64,000 nucleotides of DNA from Gymnodinialimonas ceratoperidinii (GCF_019297855.1 NZ_CP079194.1:248001-312000); one strand, 5' to 3'. Numbered from the stretch's first letter, positions 1 to 9,191 are shown. Translations and numbers: made by a program. Notes: generated from the letters alone by a model not told the origin.

Positions 1-425
1 ATGCAGGACATGTAGCACAGGTCGTCGCGCTCGCCGGTGTTTGCGGCAAGATCACCGGTCCGGGCGGCCGCGTCGATCAGCGTCTTGGCAGTCGTGCCGA
101 AGCGGCTGAAGTCCGGGTCATAGGGCACGTAGGCATAAGAAAAACTTCCCCGAGCGGTCGGGACGGTCATCGACATGTCGACGGCGTCGTGGCGGATCAC
201 GCTGTCTCCCCGGAACCGCATGAGCAACTCCGGCACCGCGTGGATGCCGGTGCCGATGCCATAGAGGCTCGCCCGGTAGGGAGAGACGCCGGCCGGTTTC
301 AGGCGCGTCATCAGGTGGGTCACGTCGATGCGCGAAGTGACGGCAAAATGAGGGCGCTGAAAGCCTCGGAAGAAGTGGAACTGACCGGCGCGGGGCCAGG
401 ACGACAGGTCTACGGGATGTTCCAT
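1..425 (-). CDS. CAT-like acyltransferase (partial, 3' end outside window)
   Basis: Only the first 141 codons are visible; the frame stays open to the left edge. The start MEHPVDLSSWPRAGQFHFF followed by PHFAVTSRIDVTHLM is the hallmark N-terminus of the chloramphenicol acetyltransferase fold (PF00302), a trimeric cytoplasmic acetyl-CoA-dependent O-acetyltransferase. The catalytic HHxxxDG histidine would lie near the C-terminus, off the window, so activity cannot be judged. The ATG at 425 is preceded by AGGAG, which overlaps the TAG stop of the upstream secreted-protein gene; the two are 9 nt apart and probably cotranscribed with folC. Chromosomal CAT homologues often have unknown substrates, so resistance should not be assumed. 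Confidence 0.75.
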   Translation of the reverse strand, partial: MEHPVDLSSWPRAGQFHFFRGFQRPHFAVTSRIDVTHLMTRLKPAGVSPYRASLYGIGTGIHAVPELLMRFRGDSVIRHDAVDMSMTVPTARGSFSYAYVPYDPDFSRFGTTAKTLIDAAARTGDLAANTGERDDLCYMSC

Positions 426-434
426 CGGGCGCTC

Positions 435-941
435 CTAGCTGGTCGGGATCGTTGTCTCGCAGCTTAGTGCCACATCCATCGGCTGCGCGAAAAGCGGCGT
501 GTCCGGATCGATGGAGCTTTCCTCGATCCAGACGTTGTTGATGCAGACATCCTGCGCGTAATTGCCACCGTTCCAGCCAAAGCCATCGACCGCGCCGCAG
601 TTGTTCACCTGACCGTTCGCGTTCCACTCCTGATAGGAATTCTGCGATTCGATCCCCCCTGTGGGGAACTGCAGCCGATCGGTATCGAAGCGCAGCCGCC
701 ATGAGGTTTGGGGCGTCAGGTCGGTGAGGTTCCACGAGCCGATGGCGACGCCGTCGATCAGGCCGATGATCTGGAAGCTGGTGACATCCGCCTCGGTGAT
801 CAGCCCGGTGTTCTGCAGAGCGTCCGGGAAGCCGATCTGGCCTTCCATCGTGTAGCCATTGGCACCAACCCAACAGAACTGGAACTGGGCGGCCTGAACC
901 GGGGCGGCGGCGAGGAGGAGGGCGGCGAAAGCATATTTCAT
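435..941 (-). CDS. small secreted protein of unknown function
   Basis: 168 residues when started at the ATG at 941, which begins directly with a signal peptide (MKYAFAALLLAAAPVQA, cleavage after VQA). The mature part is rich in Trp, Gly and Asn and has four Cys (one in FQFCWVG, then near residues 121, 134 and 161), suggesting an exported disulfide-containing beta domain; I do not recognise the family. The frame is open further upstream to a GTG at 1001 that overlaps the folC stop as GTGA, so a 20-residue longer, translationally coupled start is possible; it would put an Arg-rich stretch before the signal peptide. It sits between folC and the CAT-like gene, probably in one transcript. Confidence 0.7.
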   Translation of the reverse strand: MKYAFAALLLAAAPVQAAQFQFCWVGANGYTMEGQIGFPDALQNTGLITEADVTSFQIIGLIDGVAIGSWNLTDLTPQTSWRLRFDTDRLQFPTGGIESQNSYQEWNANGQVNNCGAVDGFGWNGGNYAQDVCINNVWIEESSIDPDTPLFAQPMDVALSCETTIPTS

Positions 942-997
942 TCCGCGAGCGTGGCGTCTGCGGGTGAGAGCGTCAACCATCGGCAGGGCTGCGGCTG

Positions 998-2263
998 TCA
1001 CCCATTGGTCTTCAGGATTTCGCCCGCGAGGTAGAGCGATCCGCAGATCAGCACGCGGGCCGTGGGATCCGCCGCGCTGATCCGGGCCAGCGCCGCATCG
1101 ACGTCCGGCGCGACCTGCGCCTCAAGACCGGCCGACCGGGCGGCCGCAGCGGTTTCATCCGCGCTCAGCGTCGCCCCCTGACCGGGAATCGACACGGCGG
1201 TGAGGCTTTCGACGCAGGGCGCCAGCGGAGCCATGTAGCCTGTCACGTCCTTGGTATTGAGCATGCCGCAGATCAGGTAGGTCGGACGCTGCGGCAAGGT
1301 CTCCAGCGTCGCGACGATGGCATGGGCGGCATGGGGGTTGTGGCCTCCGTCGAGCCAGAGCTCGACCCCGGGCGCGGCCTCGACCAGCGGGCCGTGGCGG
1401 AGCTTCTGCATCCGGGCGGGCCAATGGGCGTTTTGCATCGCCGCGTCGGGATTGCCGACGCCAAGGGTCCGCAGGGCAGCCAGCGCGGTGCCCGCGTTCT
1501 GCACCTGGTGCGGACCGGCGAGGGCGGGGAGCGGCAGGTCGAGCAGGCCGGTTTCGTCCTGGAAGATCAGCCGCTCCCGCTCGGTCGTGACGTGCCAGTG
1601 TTGGCCATGGGCGATCACCGGCGCGCCGAGGCGGGCGGCCTTCGCCTCGATCACCTCGAGCGCGGCCTCCTGCTGCGGGCCGACGACGACGGGCACGCCG
1701 CGCTTGATGATGCCCGCCTTCTCTCCGGCGATCTCTTCCAGCGTCTCGCCGAGGTACTGCTGATGGTCGAGCGCCACCGGCGTGATGACGCTGAGCGCGG
1801 GGCGGTCGACGACATTGGTCGCGTCCAGCCGCCCGCCGAGGCCGACCTCGAGCAGGGTGAAATCGGCAGGCGTCTGCGAGAAGGCGAGGAAAGCGGCGGC
1901 GGTGGTGATCTCGAAATAGGTGATCGCATCGGGCCCGTTGGCCGCGAGGCAGGTATCGAGGGTGCGCGACAGGTGATCCTCGTCGATCAGCTCCCCCGCA
2001 AGGCGGATGCGCTCGTGGAAGCGGGCGAGATGCGGCGAGGTATAGGCGTGGGCGGTTAGCCCCGCCCCCTCCAGCCCGGCGCGGATCATCGCCTGGGTCG
2101 AGCCCTTGCCGTTGGTGCCCGCGACATGGATCACCGGGGGCAGGCGGCGTTCGGGGTGGCCCAAGGCCGCCAGCAGGCGCTCCATCCGGTCGAGCGTCAG
2201 GTCGATGATCTTCGGATGCAGCGCCATCATCCGGTCGAGCAGGTGATCAGACTTGACCGTCAT
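998..2263 (-). CDS. folC: bifunctional folylpolyglutamate synthase/dihydrofolate synthase
   Basis: 421 residues, usual length for FolC. It adds glutamate to dihydropteroate (making dihydrofolate) and to tetrahydrofolates, ATP-dependently, in the cytoplasm. The Mur-ligase-type P-loop VAGTNGKGST is at about residues 47-56, followed by the TSPHL and ERI motifs (residues 75-86) and LLEVGLGGRLDATN near 140; the C-terminal Mur-ligase domain contains LDGGHNPHA. It follows accD on the same strand after 89 nt that carry a repeated post-stop element; the accD-folC pairing is common in alphaproteobacteria. The ATG start matches the family N-terminus. Confidence 0.95.
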   Translation of the reverse strand: MTVKSDHLLDRMMALHPKIIDLTLDRMERLLAALGHPERRLPPVIHVAGTNGKGSTQAMIRAGLEGAGLTAHAYTSPHLARFHERIRLAGELIDEDHLSRTLDTCLAANGPDAITYFEITTAAAFLAFSQTPADFTLLEVGLGGRLDATNVVDRPALSVITPVALDHQQYLGETLEEIAGEKAGIIKRGVPVVVGPQQEAALEVIEAKAARLGAPVIAHGQHWHVTTERERLIFQDETGLLDLPLPALAGPHQVQNAGTALAALRTLGVGNPDAAMQNAHWPARMQKLRHGPLVEAAPGVELWLDGGHNPHAAHAIVATLETLPQRPTYLICGMLNTKDVTGYMAPLAPCVESLTAVSIPGQGATLSADETAAAARSAGLEAQVAPDVDAALARISAADPTARVLICGSLYLAGEILKTNG

Positions 2264-2305
2264 GGCGTAACCTCAAGGCGGGGCGCCGGGGGCTGGTTGC
2301 GGGAG

Positions 2306-2343
2306 CCTCCGGCGGGAGTTGTAGGGGCCAAGATGAAGGGGAG
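2306..2343 (-). repeat. post-stop repeat element, copy A
   Basis: Read on the minus strand, this 38-nt segment begins 9 nt after the accD stop codon. It shares CCCTTCATCTTGGCC, then TAC, ACTCCC and CCGGAGG in the same order and spacing with 36756-36792. Inside it CTCC and GGAG can pair around a 4-nt loop (CGCC). It is therefore a dispersed intergenic element with a fixed position relative to a gene end. It may act in 3' end formation or RNA stability; that is inference. Confidence 0.6.
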
Positions 2344-2352
2344 CGGCGCGCT

Positions 2353-3315
2353 TCAGTCGGCCTTGGGGGGCGCGACCTTGGCGGGATCTGCGTTGGGCTC
2401 GGGCGGCTCCGTGGGGGCCTCGGGCGCTTCGGTGCCGGGGGCGGGAAGATCGCCCGCGACGGCGGGGGATTGGCCCATGAGCATCCGGGTGATGGTGATC
2501 AGCTCCTCGCGCAGCTGCGCGCGGTGGGTGACGCGGTCGAGCATGCCGTGGTCGAGCAGGTATTCGGCGCGCTGGAAGCCCTCGGGCAGTTTCTCGCGGA
2601 TCGTCTGTTCGATGACGCGGGGGCCGGCGAAGCAGATCAGCGCGTTGGGTTCGGCGATATGGACGTCGCCGAGCATCGCGTAGGAGGCGGTGACGCCGCC
2701 GGTCGTGGGGTGGGTGAGCACGACGATGTAGGGGAGGTTTGCCTCTTTCAGCATCTGCACGGCCACGGTGGTGCGGGGCATCTGCATCAGCGAGAGGATG
2801 CCTTCCTGCATCCGCGCGCCACCGGCGGCGGAGAAGAGGATCAGCGGGCGTTTGAGGGCCACGGCGCGTTCGGCGGCGGCAATGATCGCGTTGCCGACAT
2901 ACATGCCCATGGAACCACCCATGAAGGAGAAATCCTGCGCGGCGGCGACGATCGGGGTGCGGCCCATCTCGCCCTCGGCCACCAGCATCGCCTCGGTCTC
3001 GGAGGTGCTGGCGCGGGCGGCCTTCAGGCGGTCTGGATATTTCTTCTGGTCGCGGAATTTCAGCGGATCGGTGAGCGGCTCGGGCACCGAGATCTCGGTG
3101 AAGATGCCGTTGTCGAAGAGCGACGCGAAGCGGTCGCGCGGCTTCAGCGCCATGTGATGGTCGCAGTTGGTGCAGACGTTGAGGTTGTCCGAAAGCTCGC
3201 GGTGGAACAGCATCGTGCCGCATTCGCTGCACTTGGACCACAGGTTCTCGGGCGTCTCGCGACGGGAGAAGATGGAGTTGATCCGCGGGCGGACGTAGTT
3301 GGAAATCCAGTTCAT
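2353..3315 (-). CDS. accD: acetyl-CoA carboxylase carboxyltransferase subunit beta
   Basis: 320 residues. AccD pairs with AccA to move the carboxyl group from carboxybiotin to acetyl-CoA, giving malonyl-CoA for fatty acid synthesis. The N-terminal zinc ribbon is complete (Cys29, Cys32, Cys48, Cys51; [10 protein letters not shown] and CTNCDHH). The crotonase-fold core follows with SFMGGSMG and [11 protein letters not shown] (residues about 130-175). The last ~35 residues are a Pro/Ala/Glu-rich tail ([18 protein letters not shown]), typical of alphaproteobacterial AccD. It is upstream of folC on the same strand. The 73 nt in front of it separate it from the CPBP gene and could hold its own promoter; no strong Shine-Dalgarno is seen before the ATG. 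Confidence 0.96.
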   Translation of the reverse strand: MNWISNYVRPRINSIFSRRETPENLWSKCSECGTMLFHRELSDNLNVCTNCDHHMALKPRDRFASLFDNGIFTEISVPEPLTDPLKFRDQKKYPDRLKAARASTSETEAMLVAEGEMGRTPIVAAAQDFSFMGGSMGMYVGNAIIAAAERAVALKRPLILFSAAGGARMQEGILSLMQMPRTTVAVQMLKEANLPYIVVLTHPTTGGVTASYAMLGDVHIAEPNALICFAGPRVIEQTIREKLPEGFQRAEYLLDHGMLDRVTHRAQLREELITITRMLMGQSPAVAGDLPAPGTEAPEAPTEPPEPNADPAKVAPPKAD

Positions 3316-3388
3316 GGTCGCAAAATTCCGGTCATTTGGCTTGTTGCGGAGATATTGTGCAATCGGGCAAATTGCAAATGCCGATCGC

Positions 3389-4270
3389 TCACGCGCGGCT
3401 AACCGCCGTGCGGATGATGAGCCAGGTTACCACTGTGGTCGCCATGTCCAGCAGGATCAGCGGCCTGATTTCGGCCGCCGCGGCGGAGACGGGGGCGGTA
3501 TAGAGCGCAAGGCCGGACAGCGGGCCGTCGAGCGCCACGATCAGGATCGCCACGACATTGTTGGCGAAGTGGAAGCCCCACGCCGCCCCGATGGAGCCTG
3601 TTTTCGCCGTCAGATCCGCCGCCAGCAGGCCGAACAGCCCGGCGGCTGCGACGATGTAGAGGGCGTTGTCGCCCATGACCTCGGGTTGATAGTGCAGCGA
3701 GGCGAAGAGCAGTGACGGCAGCACCATCCACCAAAGCGGCGAGCGGAACCGAGCCGCGAGTTGTTGCTGCAGGTAGCCGCGAAACAGGAGCTCTTCCGCA
3801 CCGGTTTGCAGCAGGACTCCGAGAAACGCCATCGGCAGGAACGACAGCCAGAGCGCGCGCTCCATCGCCGGCTCGATCCGGATGTCGGTGGGAAGCAGGA
3901 AGGACGCGCCGTAGACCAGCGCACAGACCAGCAGCGCCAGCCCGAAGTGGCGCAGGGTCCGTGGCAGGGGGCCAAAGAGGCTCCAGACGCCGCGCCGGTG
4001 CAGGATCACGGCGGCCAGCATCGGCCCGATGGCCATGCCCACGAAGGTCGCCAGCACCAGCAGCGTGCCGGTGGGGCCTGTCGCCTCGACCATCTGGGTG
4101 GCCCAGTGCTCGATCCCCTGCGGCCCCGAGAAGACGACGATGGCGGCGAAGACCACGGCGATGCCGAGGCCGTAGATGGCCGCGCACAGCAGCAGGCCCA
4201 GAAGGAGACGCCAGAGTTGCGGATAGCGGCGGGCCGGGGCCAGGAAGGCGGAGTGGGCGGGATACTGCAT
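3389..4270 (-). CDS. CPBP-family intramembrane metalloprotease
   Basis: 293 residues with about seven hydrophobic segments (first about residues 20-45, then 68-90, 95-115 and later). The C-terminal half carries the CPBP/Abi (CAAX-protease-like, PF02517) motifs: [13 protein letters not shown] (Glu-Glu-x-x-x-Arg) near residue 160, then FASLHY with a motif-2 His, and FHFANN with a further His near the C-terminus. These are the expected metal and catalytic residues, so it is probably an active membrane-embedded endopeptidase. The substrate is unknown; relatives act in prenyl-protein processing or bacteriocin immunity. It is transcribed toward accD from its own upstream region. Confidence 0.88.
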   Translation of the reverse strand: MQYPAHSAFLAPARRYPQLWRLLLGLLLCAAIYGLGIAVVFAAIVVFSGPQGIEHWATQMVEATGPTGTLLVLATFVGMAIGPMLAAVILHRRGVWSLFGPLPRTLRHFGLALLVCALVYGASFLLPTDIRIEPAMERALWLSFLPMAFLGVLLQTGAEELLFRGYLQQQLAARFRSPLWWMVLPSLLFASLHYQPEVMGDNALYIVAAAGLFGLLAADLTAKTGSIGAAWGFHFANNVVAILIVALDGPLSGLALYTAPVSAAAAEIRPLILLDMATTVVTWLIIRTAVSRA

Positions 4271-4430
4271 CGAGGTGCCTTGTTGCTTCGGCGGTTGCCA
4301 AAAGCCTACCGCGCCCGATGTCGCGCCGCAATCATCGGCGACGGGCTTGCCGAGCGCCGCGCAGGAATCGTTGACCTAACGGCAGGCTGTTTGCAGCATG
4401 GCGCGATTGTCGATGAAAAGGAGTGATTTT

Positions 4431-4730
4431 ATGGGAATTTCGGGAAAACTGGTCTGCGCGGCTCTGGCCTTGGCGGCAACCGGCTGCGTCATGACATCGG
4501 CACCGGCGCCGGTCATGGACACGCAGGCCATGTCGGCGGCCTGCATCCGGGCGGTCGAGATCGAGACCAACAACCACGACGTGGTGATCCTCGGCTCAGA
4601 CCCGCGCGGCGGGCTTCATGATTACACCTTGGAGGTCGGGGGCACCGGCATCTGGTCCTGCATGGTCACCCCCTCGGGGCAGGTCATGGGCGTCAGCCTT
4701 CTGGGTTCCGACGGCTCGCCTCTGGCGTAG
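4431..4730 (+). CDS. small lipoprotein-like protein
   Basis: 99 residues from the ATG at 4431, chosen because AAGGAG lies eight bases upstream and because it starts a signal sequence (MGISGKLVCAALALAATGC). The AATGC lipobox puts the lipidated Cys at residue 19, so it should be a membrane-anchored lipoprotein. The mature part is about 80 residues with two Cys (SAACIRA and IWSCMVT) and a C-terminal segment resembling the small beta-sheet found in periplasmic lipoproteins with repeated GxxxYxxEVGGTG-type strands. Family not recognised. It precedes ilvD by 123 nt. Confidence 0.72.
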   Translation: MGISGKLVCAALALAATGCVMTSAPAPVMDTQAMSAACIRAVEIETNNHDVVILGSDPRGGLHDYTLEVGGTGIWSCMVTPSGQVMGVSLLGSDGSPLA

Positions 4731-4853
4731 AACCGGCAGGGGGCGCGGCATATCAGGCCGCTCCCTCCCTTGCCCCTTTTCGCGCGGCGCACTATCCCGG
4801 TCGAAAGCCAAGTTTCTGGCTCGAACCAACGTCAAGTTTCAGGGAGACGCGCC

Positions 4854-6617
4854 ATGACCGCCAACCGGCCAGACAAATCCAGATTGCCAAGCCGCCATGT
4901 GACGGAGGGCCCCGAGCGCGCCCCGCACCGGTCGTATTTCTACGCGATGGACCTGACGCAGGAACAGATCGACCAGCCCTTCGTCGGCGTCGCCACCTGC
5001 TGGAACGAGGCCGCGCCCTGTAACATCGCGCTGAACTGGCAGGCCCAGTCCGTGAAGCACGGCGTTCTGGCCGCGAACGGCACGCCGCGCGAGTTCACCA
5101 CGATCACCGTCACCGACGGCATCGCCATGGGGCATGAGGGGATGCGGTCGTCGCTTGCCTCGCGCGACGCGATCACTGATACGGTCGAGCTGACGATGCG
5201 CGGCCACTGCTATGACGCGCTGGTCGGCCTTGCAGGCTGCGACAAGTCCCTGCCCGGCATGATGATGGCCATGGTGCGCCTGAACGTGCCGTCGGTCTTC
5301 ATCTATGGCGGCACGATCCTTCCCGGCAAGGCGCCCGCGGACGCGGAAGTTCCGGCCGAATTCGCCAACCGCGACCTGACCGTGCAGGACATGTTCGAGG
5401 CCGTGGGCAAGTACCAGTCCGGCGAGTTGAGCGAGGCCGCCTTGGCGGTTCTCGAGCGCGTCGCCTGCCCCTCCGCCGGCGCTTGCGGTGGCCAGTTCAC
5501 CGCCAATACGATGGCCTGCGTGTCCGAGGCAATTGGTCTGGCGCTGCTGAACTCCTCCGGCATGCCCGCGCCATACGAGGGCCGCAAGGAATTCGGCGAT
5601 GCCTCGGGACGCGCGGTGATGAACCTGCTCGACAAGAACATCCGCGCCCGTGACGTGGTGACGCGGAAGGCGCTGGAGAACGCAGCGCGCGTCGTGGCCT
5701 GCACCGGCGGCTCCACCAACGCGGGCCTGCACCTGCCCGCGATTGCCCACGAGGCGGGGATCGACTTCGATCTCTTCGACGTCTGCGATATCTTCAAGGA
5801 CACGCCCTACTTCGTCGATATGAAGCCCGGTGGCCAATACGTCGCCAAGGACCTCTACGAGGTGGGCGGCGTGCCGGTGGTGATGAAGGAGCTGCTCAAG
5901 GAAGGCCTGCTCCACGGTGATGCACTGACCGCAACCGGCGAGACGATGGAAGAGGCGCTCGACAAGATCCAGGGCCAGCCCGATGGCCGGGTGATCCACA
6001 CGGTGCAGAACCCGCTGACCAAGACCGGCGGCGTTGTCGGCCTGAAGGGCAACCTCGCCGTGGAAGGCGCGATCGTGAAGGTCGCGGGCATGGACGAGGA
6101 ACAGCAGGTCTTCTCCGGTCCGGCGCGGGTCTTCGAATGCGAGGAAGATGCCTTCGCCGCCGTCAAGGCGCGCGGCTACGAGGAGGGCGAGGTGATCGTC
6201 ATCCGCAACGAGGGCCCCAAGGGCGGCCCCGGCATGCGCGAGATGCTGGCGACCACGGCCGCGCTGTCCGGTCAGGGCATGGGCAAGAAGGTGGCGCTGA
6301 TCACCGACGGCCGCTTCTCGGGCGCGACGCGGGGCTTCTGCGTCGGTCACGTGGGCCCCGAGGCTGCCGTGGGCGGGCCCATCGGCCTGCTGGAGAACGG
6401 CGACATGATCACCATCAACGCGCTGACCGGTGAATTGTCCGTCGATCTGACCGACGAAGAGCTGGAGACCCGCCGCAGCAACTGGAAAGGCCCGCGCGAG
6501 ACGATCTACGCCTCGGGCGCGCTGTGGAAATACGCGCAGCTGGTGGGCGAGGCCCGCTACGGCGCCGTGACCCACCCGGGCGGGAAAGCGGAAAAGCACG
6601 TCTATGCCGATCTCTGA
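4854..6617 (+). CDS. ilvD: dihydroxy-acid dehydratase
   Basis: 587 residues. It dehydrates 2,3-dihydroxy-isovalerate and 2,3-dihydroxy-3-methylvalerate to the 2-oxo acids of valine and isoleucine synthesis, in the cytoplasm. Cluster motifs are visible: CWNEAAPCN at residues 49-57, GCDKSLPG with the Cys near 129 and the Lys that is usually carbamylated next to the Mg site, and [16 protein letters not shown] near 195-210. The CWNE-PC pattern matches the plant/actinobacterial [2Fe-2S] branch rather than the E. coli [4Fe-4S] branch; that subtype call is inference. AGGGAGA precedes the ATG at 4854. An in-frame ATG at 4770 would add 28 unrelated residues and is rejected. Confidence 0.96.
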   Translation: MTANRPDKSRLPSRHVTEGPERAPHRSYFYAMDLTQEQIDQPFVGVATCWNEAAPCNIALNWQAQSVKHGVLAANGTPREFTTITVTDGIAMGHEGMRSSLASRDAITDTVELTMRGHCYDALVGLAGCDKSLPGMMMAMVRLNVPSVFIYGGTILPGKAPADAEVPAEFANRDLTVQDMFEAVGKYQSGELSEAALAVLERVACPSAGACGGQFTANTMACVSEAIGLALLNSSGMPAPYEGRKEFGDASGRAVMNLLDKNIRARDVVTRKALENAARVVACTGGSTNAGLHLPAIAHEAGIDFDLFDVCDIFKDTPYFVDMKPGGQYVAKDLYEVGGVPVVMKELLKEGLLHGDALTATGETMEEALDKIQGQPDGRVIHTVQNPLTKTGGVVGLKGNLAVEGAIVKVAGMDEEQQVFSGPARVFECEEDAFAAVKARGYEEGEVIVIRNEGPKGGPGMREMLATTAALSGQGMGKKVALITDGRFSGATRGFCVGHVGPEAAVGGPIGLLENGDMITINALTGELSVDLTDEELETRRSNWKGPRETIYASGALWKYAQLVGEARYGAVTHPGGKAEKHVYADL

Positions 6618-7326
6618 ACGGCTCTGCCTGTCCGGCGTCATGGCACTGGTCATGGCGCTGGCAGGCTGCGTCGACGGGTTGAGCCTCGGCGGCGCTCTCA
6701 ACGATGCGCCGCGCGAGGTGCAGGTCACCTCGGATGCCGTGACGATCACGGGGCCGCGGGGCTTCTGCGTCGATCCCACGGCCACGCGCAACAGCAATGA
6801 CACCAGCTTCGTGCTTCTGGGCAATTGCGCCGCGATCTCGGGCTCGGCGCGGGCGCGGCAGCCCGATGTCCCGGCGGTGCTGACGGCGGCAATCTCGGCG
6901 CCCTCCTCGGGGGCCAGCCTGACCGCCAACCTAGAGGCGCTGGAGGTTTTCTTCCTGACGGAGGATGGCCGCGCGTTGCTGAGCCGCTCGGGCGATGCCG
7001 CCTCGGTGCAGATCCTCGACACGCGGATCGAGCAGGACATGTTCCTGATCCACGCGCGCGACAGCAGCGCCGGCGACGTGGTCGGCGTGGCCTCGGACTA
7101 CTGGCGCGCCTACATGGAAATCGGGGCGCGGCTGGCCAGCCTGTCGGTTCTGGCTCTGGAGGATGCCGAGGTCAGCGACATGCAGGCGCTGGCGACCCTC
7201 ACCCGCTTCGCGGCCGCCGTTCAGGCCGCCAACCCGACGCCCGACGCGGCAGAGGAGCCACAGGGTGCCGGCGAAGAATTGACAACCCCCTTCCGCAGAG
7301 GGCTTTTTCAGCGGATATTCCAGTAA
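6604..7326 (+). CDS. lipoprotein downstream of ilvD
   Basis: 240 residues. The start overlaps the last 14 nt of ilvD, so translation is probably coupled. Residues 1-22 are a lipoprotein signal ([10 protein letters not shown], lipidated Cys at 22). The mature part has a Cys pair (GFCVDP and LGNCAA), a helical middle and a Pro/Glu-rich stretch near 215-230, and ends in a basic-aromatic tail (RRGLFQRIF). I do not recognise a catalytic family; proteins of this type next to ilvD appear to be conserved in Rhodobacterales, which is from memory. Role unknown, probably inner-leaflet-of-outer-membrane or periplasmic face anchored. Confidence 0.75.
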   Translation: MPISERLCLSGVMALVMALAGCVDGLSLGGALNDAPREVQVTSDAVTITGPRGFCVDPTATRNSNDTSFVLLGNCAAISGSARARQPDVPAVLTAAISAPSSGASLTANLEALEVFFLTEDGRALLSRSGDAASVQILDTRIEQDMFLIHARDSSAGDVVGVASDYWRAYMEIGARLASLSVLALEDAEVSDMQALATLTRFAAAVQAANPTPDAAEEPQGAGEELTTPFRRGLFQRIFQ

Positions 7327-7395
7327 CCGGTTGCCAAGAGACATCTGCTATAAGGATGCCATGGCAACGGGGTGTGCGTACGAGGGACAGCAGTG

Positions 7396-8169
7396 ATGGG
7401 TCAGGAATTTCCTGGGAAATTTGGAGGGTTTGGCCTCGGTCAGACGCTCAAACGCTGGCAGCGCGCGCTGCGCAATCCCGCGATGCTGTCCTCGGTCGAA
7501 CTCAAGCGCATGAACCGCGAGATTCAGGGAATGCGAGACCGGCTCGATACGATGGCCGCCAAGTCCCGCTCTGCCATCCTGTCGCGCTCCGGCGAAGTCG
7601 AAGGCGTGGCCCGTCCCGATCAATGCGACTGGATCAGCCGCCCCGCCCCCTGGCGTGAGGAAATGCGCCCGCGCGGGATCGTCGGGCTGAACTCTCCGCA
7701 ACCGCTGGCCGGTGGCGCAACCGTGTTCCATGACGCCCACCACGCCGAGATGACCCTGCGCCAGGAACGCGCACCGCATTGGGCGCCGGGTGCGCAGTTC
7801 GGACTGGTGCTGGAGGTCTATCGCTCGGATGGGTCCTTCGTGTCTTTCGTGCAGGACCTGCCGCCCGAGGCTCTCGTCGGGCTGACCCGCAACCACTTCA
7901 TCGCGGTGAACCTCGTCGCCGACCGGGAAGAGCCGGTGGAGATGTATGCAAGGCTCAACATCCAGCACGGCCCGAACGTGGAGCAACTGGTGCGGCAGGT
8001 CGATTTCGACGGCACCACAGGGCAGGCGGAATTCGATCTGGCCTATACGAAAATCAACGAGAAGCGGCTGGAAAAGGCCTGGTTGGACCTGATCGTCGAA
8101 GGGCCGAAGATGGTCCGGATCGCGCTGTGGGACATGGTGCTGCTGCGCGCCCCCCGCGCCGACTTCTAG
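7396..8169 (+). CDS. DUF6478-like conserved protein
   Basis: 257 residues from the ATG at 7396; the frame is open to 7372 but the shorter start begins with the conserved-looking MGQEFPGKFGG segment. A helical N-terminal part (residues 15-60, including LKRMNREIQGMRDRLD, probably coiled coil) is followed by a beta-rich domain with the SxPxPW, GATVFHDAHHAEMTLRQ and FHHCAL-type Trp/His pattern of a Rhodobacterales-specific family that I place, with moderate confidence, in DUF6478. No signal peptide or membrane segment. The next gene starts 27 nt later on the same strand and is probably cotranscribed. Function unknown. Confidence 0.75.
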   Translation: MGQEFPGKFGGFGLGQTLKRWQRALRNPAMLSSVELKRMNREIQGMRDRLDTMAAKSRSAILSRSGEVEGVARPDQCDWISRPAPWREEMRPRGIVGLNSPQPLAGGATVFHDAHHAEMTLRQERAPHWAPGAQFGLVLEVYRSDGSFVSFVQDLPPEALVGLTRNHFIAVNLVADREEPVEMYARLNIQHGPNVEQLVRQVDFDGTTGQAEFDLAYTKINEKRLEKAWLDLIVEGPKMVRIALWDMVLLRAPRADF

Positions 8170-8196
8170 GACACCCATCGCAAGGAACTGAAGATC

Positions 8197-8568
8197 ATGG
8201 CAGAAGCATTGGTGCGCACGAGCTTGCAGGCGGGACGCTATGAGGGCGTTCTGACCGGCGCGGGTCAGACCGAGATCGAGGCGTTGCACAAGGGCCGCAT
8301 CGTGGGCGTGGCGCAGGTCACGGCGCACCCGACCGAGGCCGGCGCGATGCATGTCGCGTTGAACCTGCCGCCGGATGTGCTGAGCGACGGGGTGCAGGTG
8401 GTCGGCTTGCGTTCCACCGCCTCTGGCGAAGTGCTCGACCGGGTCACCCTGATGGCCGGATCGGCGCTCGATGAGGACATTCGCGGCGAGGTGAGCCTGC
8501 TGCGCGAAGAGCTCGAGATGCTCAAACGCGCCTTCCGCCGCCATTGCGCGGAGACCGGGCAGGACTGA
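8197..8568 (+). CDS. conserved hypothetical protein with C-terminal helix
   Basis: 123 residues, with AAGGAA upstream of the ATG. Two short beta-rich repeats (residues 15-45 and 50-95) resemble a carbohydrate- or ligand-binding beta sandwich by pattern only, followed by a charged amphipathic helix (LLREELEMLKRAFRRHC, residues 100-117) that could be a coiled coil. Cytosolic by the absence of a signal peptide. It lies 27 nt after the DUF6478-like gene. I do not recognise the family; partner of the upstream gene is an inference from spacing and from both having a predicted coiled coil. Confidence 0.7.
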   Translation: MAEALVRTSLQAGRYEGVLTGAGQTEIEALHKGRIVGVAQVTAHPTEAGAMHVALNLPPDVLSDGVQVVGLRSTASGEVLDRVTLMAGSALDEDIRGEVSLLREELEMLKRAFRRHCAETGQD

Positions 8569-8693
8569 GCCTCCACCCCGCTCCCAAAACTTTTTTCAGA
8601 TTTTTCCGATTGGCTGAAACTTTCATATCCCCTGTTACGTGACTGCAGTGTCAGGGCCGAACAGATGGCCCCACACCAATGGGAGATATTGAT

Positions 8694-9107
8694 ATGAAAC
8701 TTTTTGCAGCCACCTCCGCCGCCATGATCCTTTCCGCAGGCGCCGCTTTCGCTGACGCCCACGCTGGCCCGATGGTCGAAGCAACGGATCAATCCGTCGC
8801 CAACGGCGTCGTCAGCGCCGACACGGTCATGGCCCCTGCCAATGGCTGGCTCGTCGTTCACCGCACCGATGCCGACATGGCACCGGGCCCGGTTGTCGGC
8901 CACGCCCCCCTTCGCGAAGGTCCGAATACCGACGTTGCCGCGATCCTCACCGAAGATGTTGCCGCCGGTGACATGCTGATGCTGATGGTTCACGGCGAAG
9001 ACGGCGGCACGATGACGGGTATCTTCGAATACACGCTCGGCGCGTCAGAAGACGGCCCCGTCCGTATGGACGGCGACCTGGTCATGACCGTTGTGACCGC
9101 GCAGTAA
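8694..9107 (+). CDS. secreted DUF7282-domain protein
   Basis: 137 residues from the ATG at 8694, after GGGAGA. Residues 1-20 are a signal peptide (MKLFAATSAAMILSAGAAFA). The mature domain repeats the DUF7282 pattern: DQSVANGVVSADTVMAP, then GWLVVHRTD, GPVVGHAPLREGPN, and AGDMLMLMVHGEDG. The family is best known from haloarchaeal surface proteins and scattered bacteria; function is unknown. Signal cleavage after AFA would leave Asp-Ala-His at the N-terminus, an ATCUN-type metal site pattern. It has its own upstream region of 125 nt and a strong terminator after it, so it is probably monocistronic. Confidence 0.8.
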   Translation: MKLFAATSAAMILSAGAAFADAHAGPMVEATDQSVANGVVSADTVMAPANGWLVVHRTDADMAPGPVVGHAPLREGPNTDVAAILTEDVAAGDMLMLMVHGEDGGTMTGIFEYTLGASEDGPVRMDGDLVMTVVTAQ

Positions 9108-9157
9108 TTCTTCGGAATACAGATAAGTTAGCGCAGCGTGTGGTTGCTGCGTGAAAC

Positions 9158-9191
9158 GGGCGGTGCACCCTGTGCGCCGCCCGCTTATTTT
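9158..9191 (+). terminator. intrinsic terminator after the DUF7282 gene
   Basis: A perfect 11-bp stem apart from one G-U pair (GGGCGGTGCAC / GTGCGCCGCCC, 9158-9168 with 9172-9182), 3-nt loop, followed by GCTTATTTT. It sits 50 nt after the stop of the plus-strand gene and before the convergent argG stop at 9252. Confidence 0.85.

Noticed and set aside
4839..7040. 730-codon open frame opposite ilvD
   Set aside because: Same explanation; ilvD motifs are complete on the plus strand.
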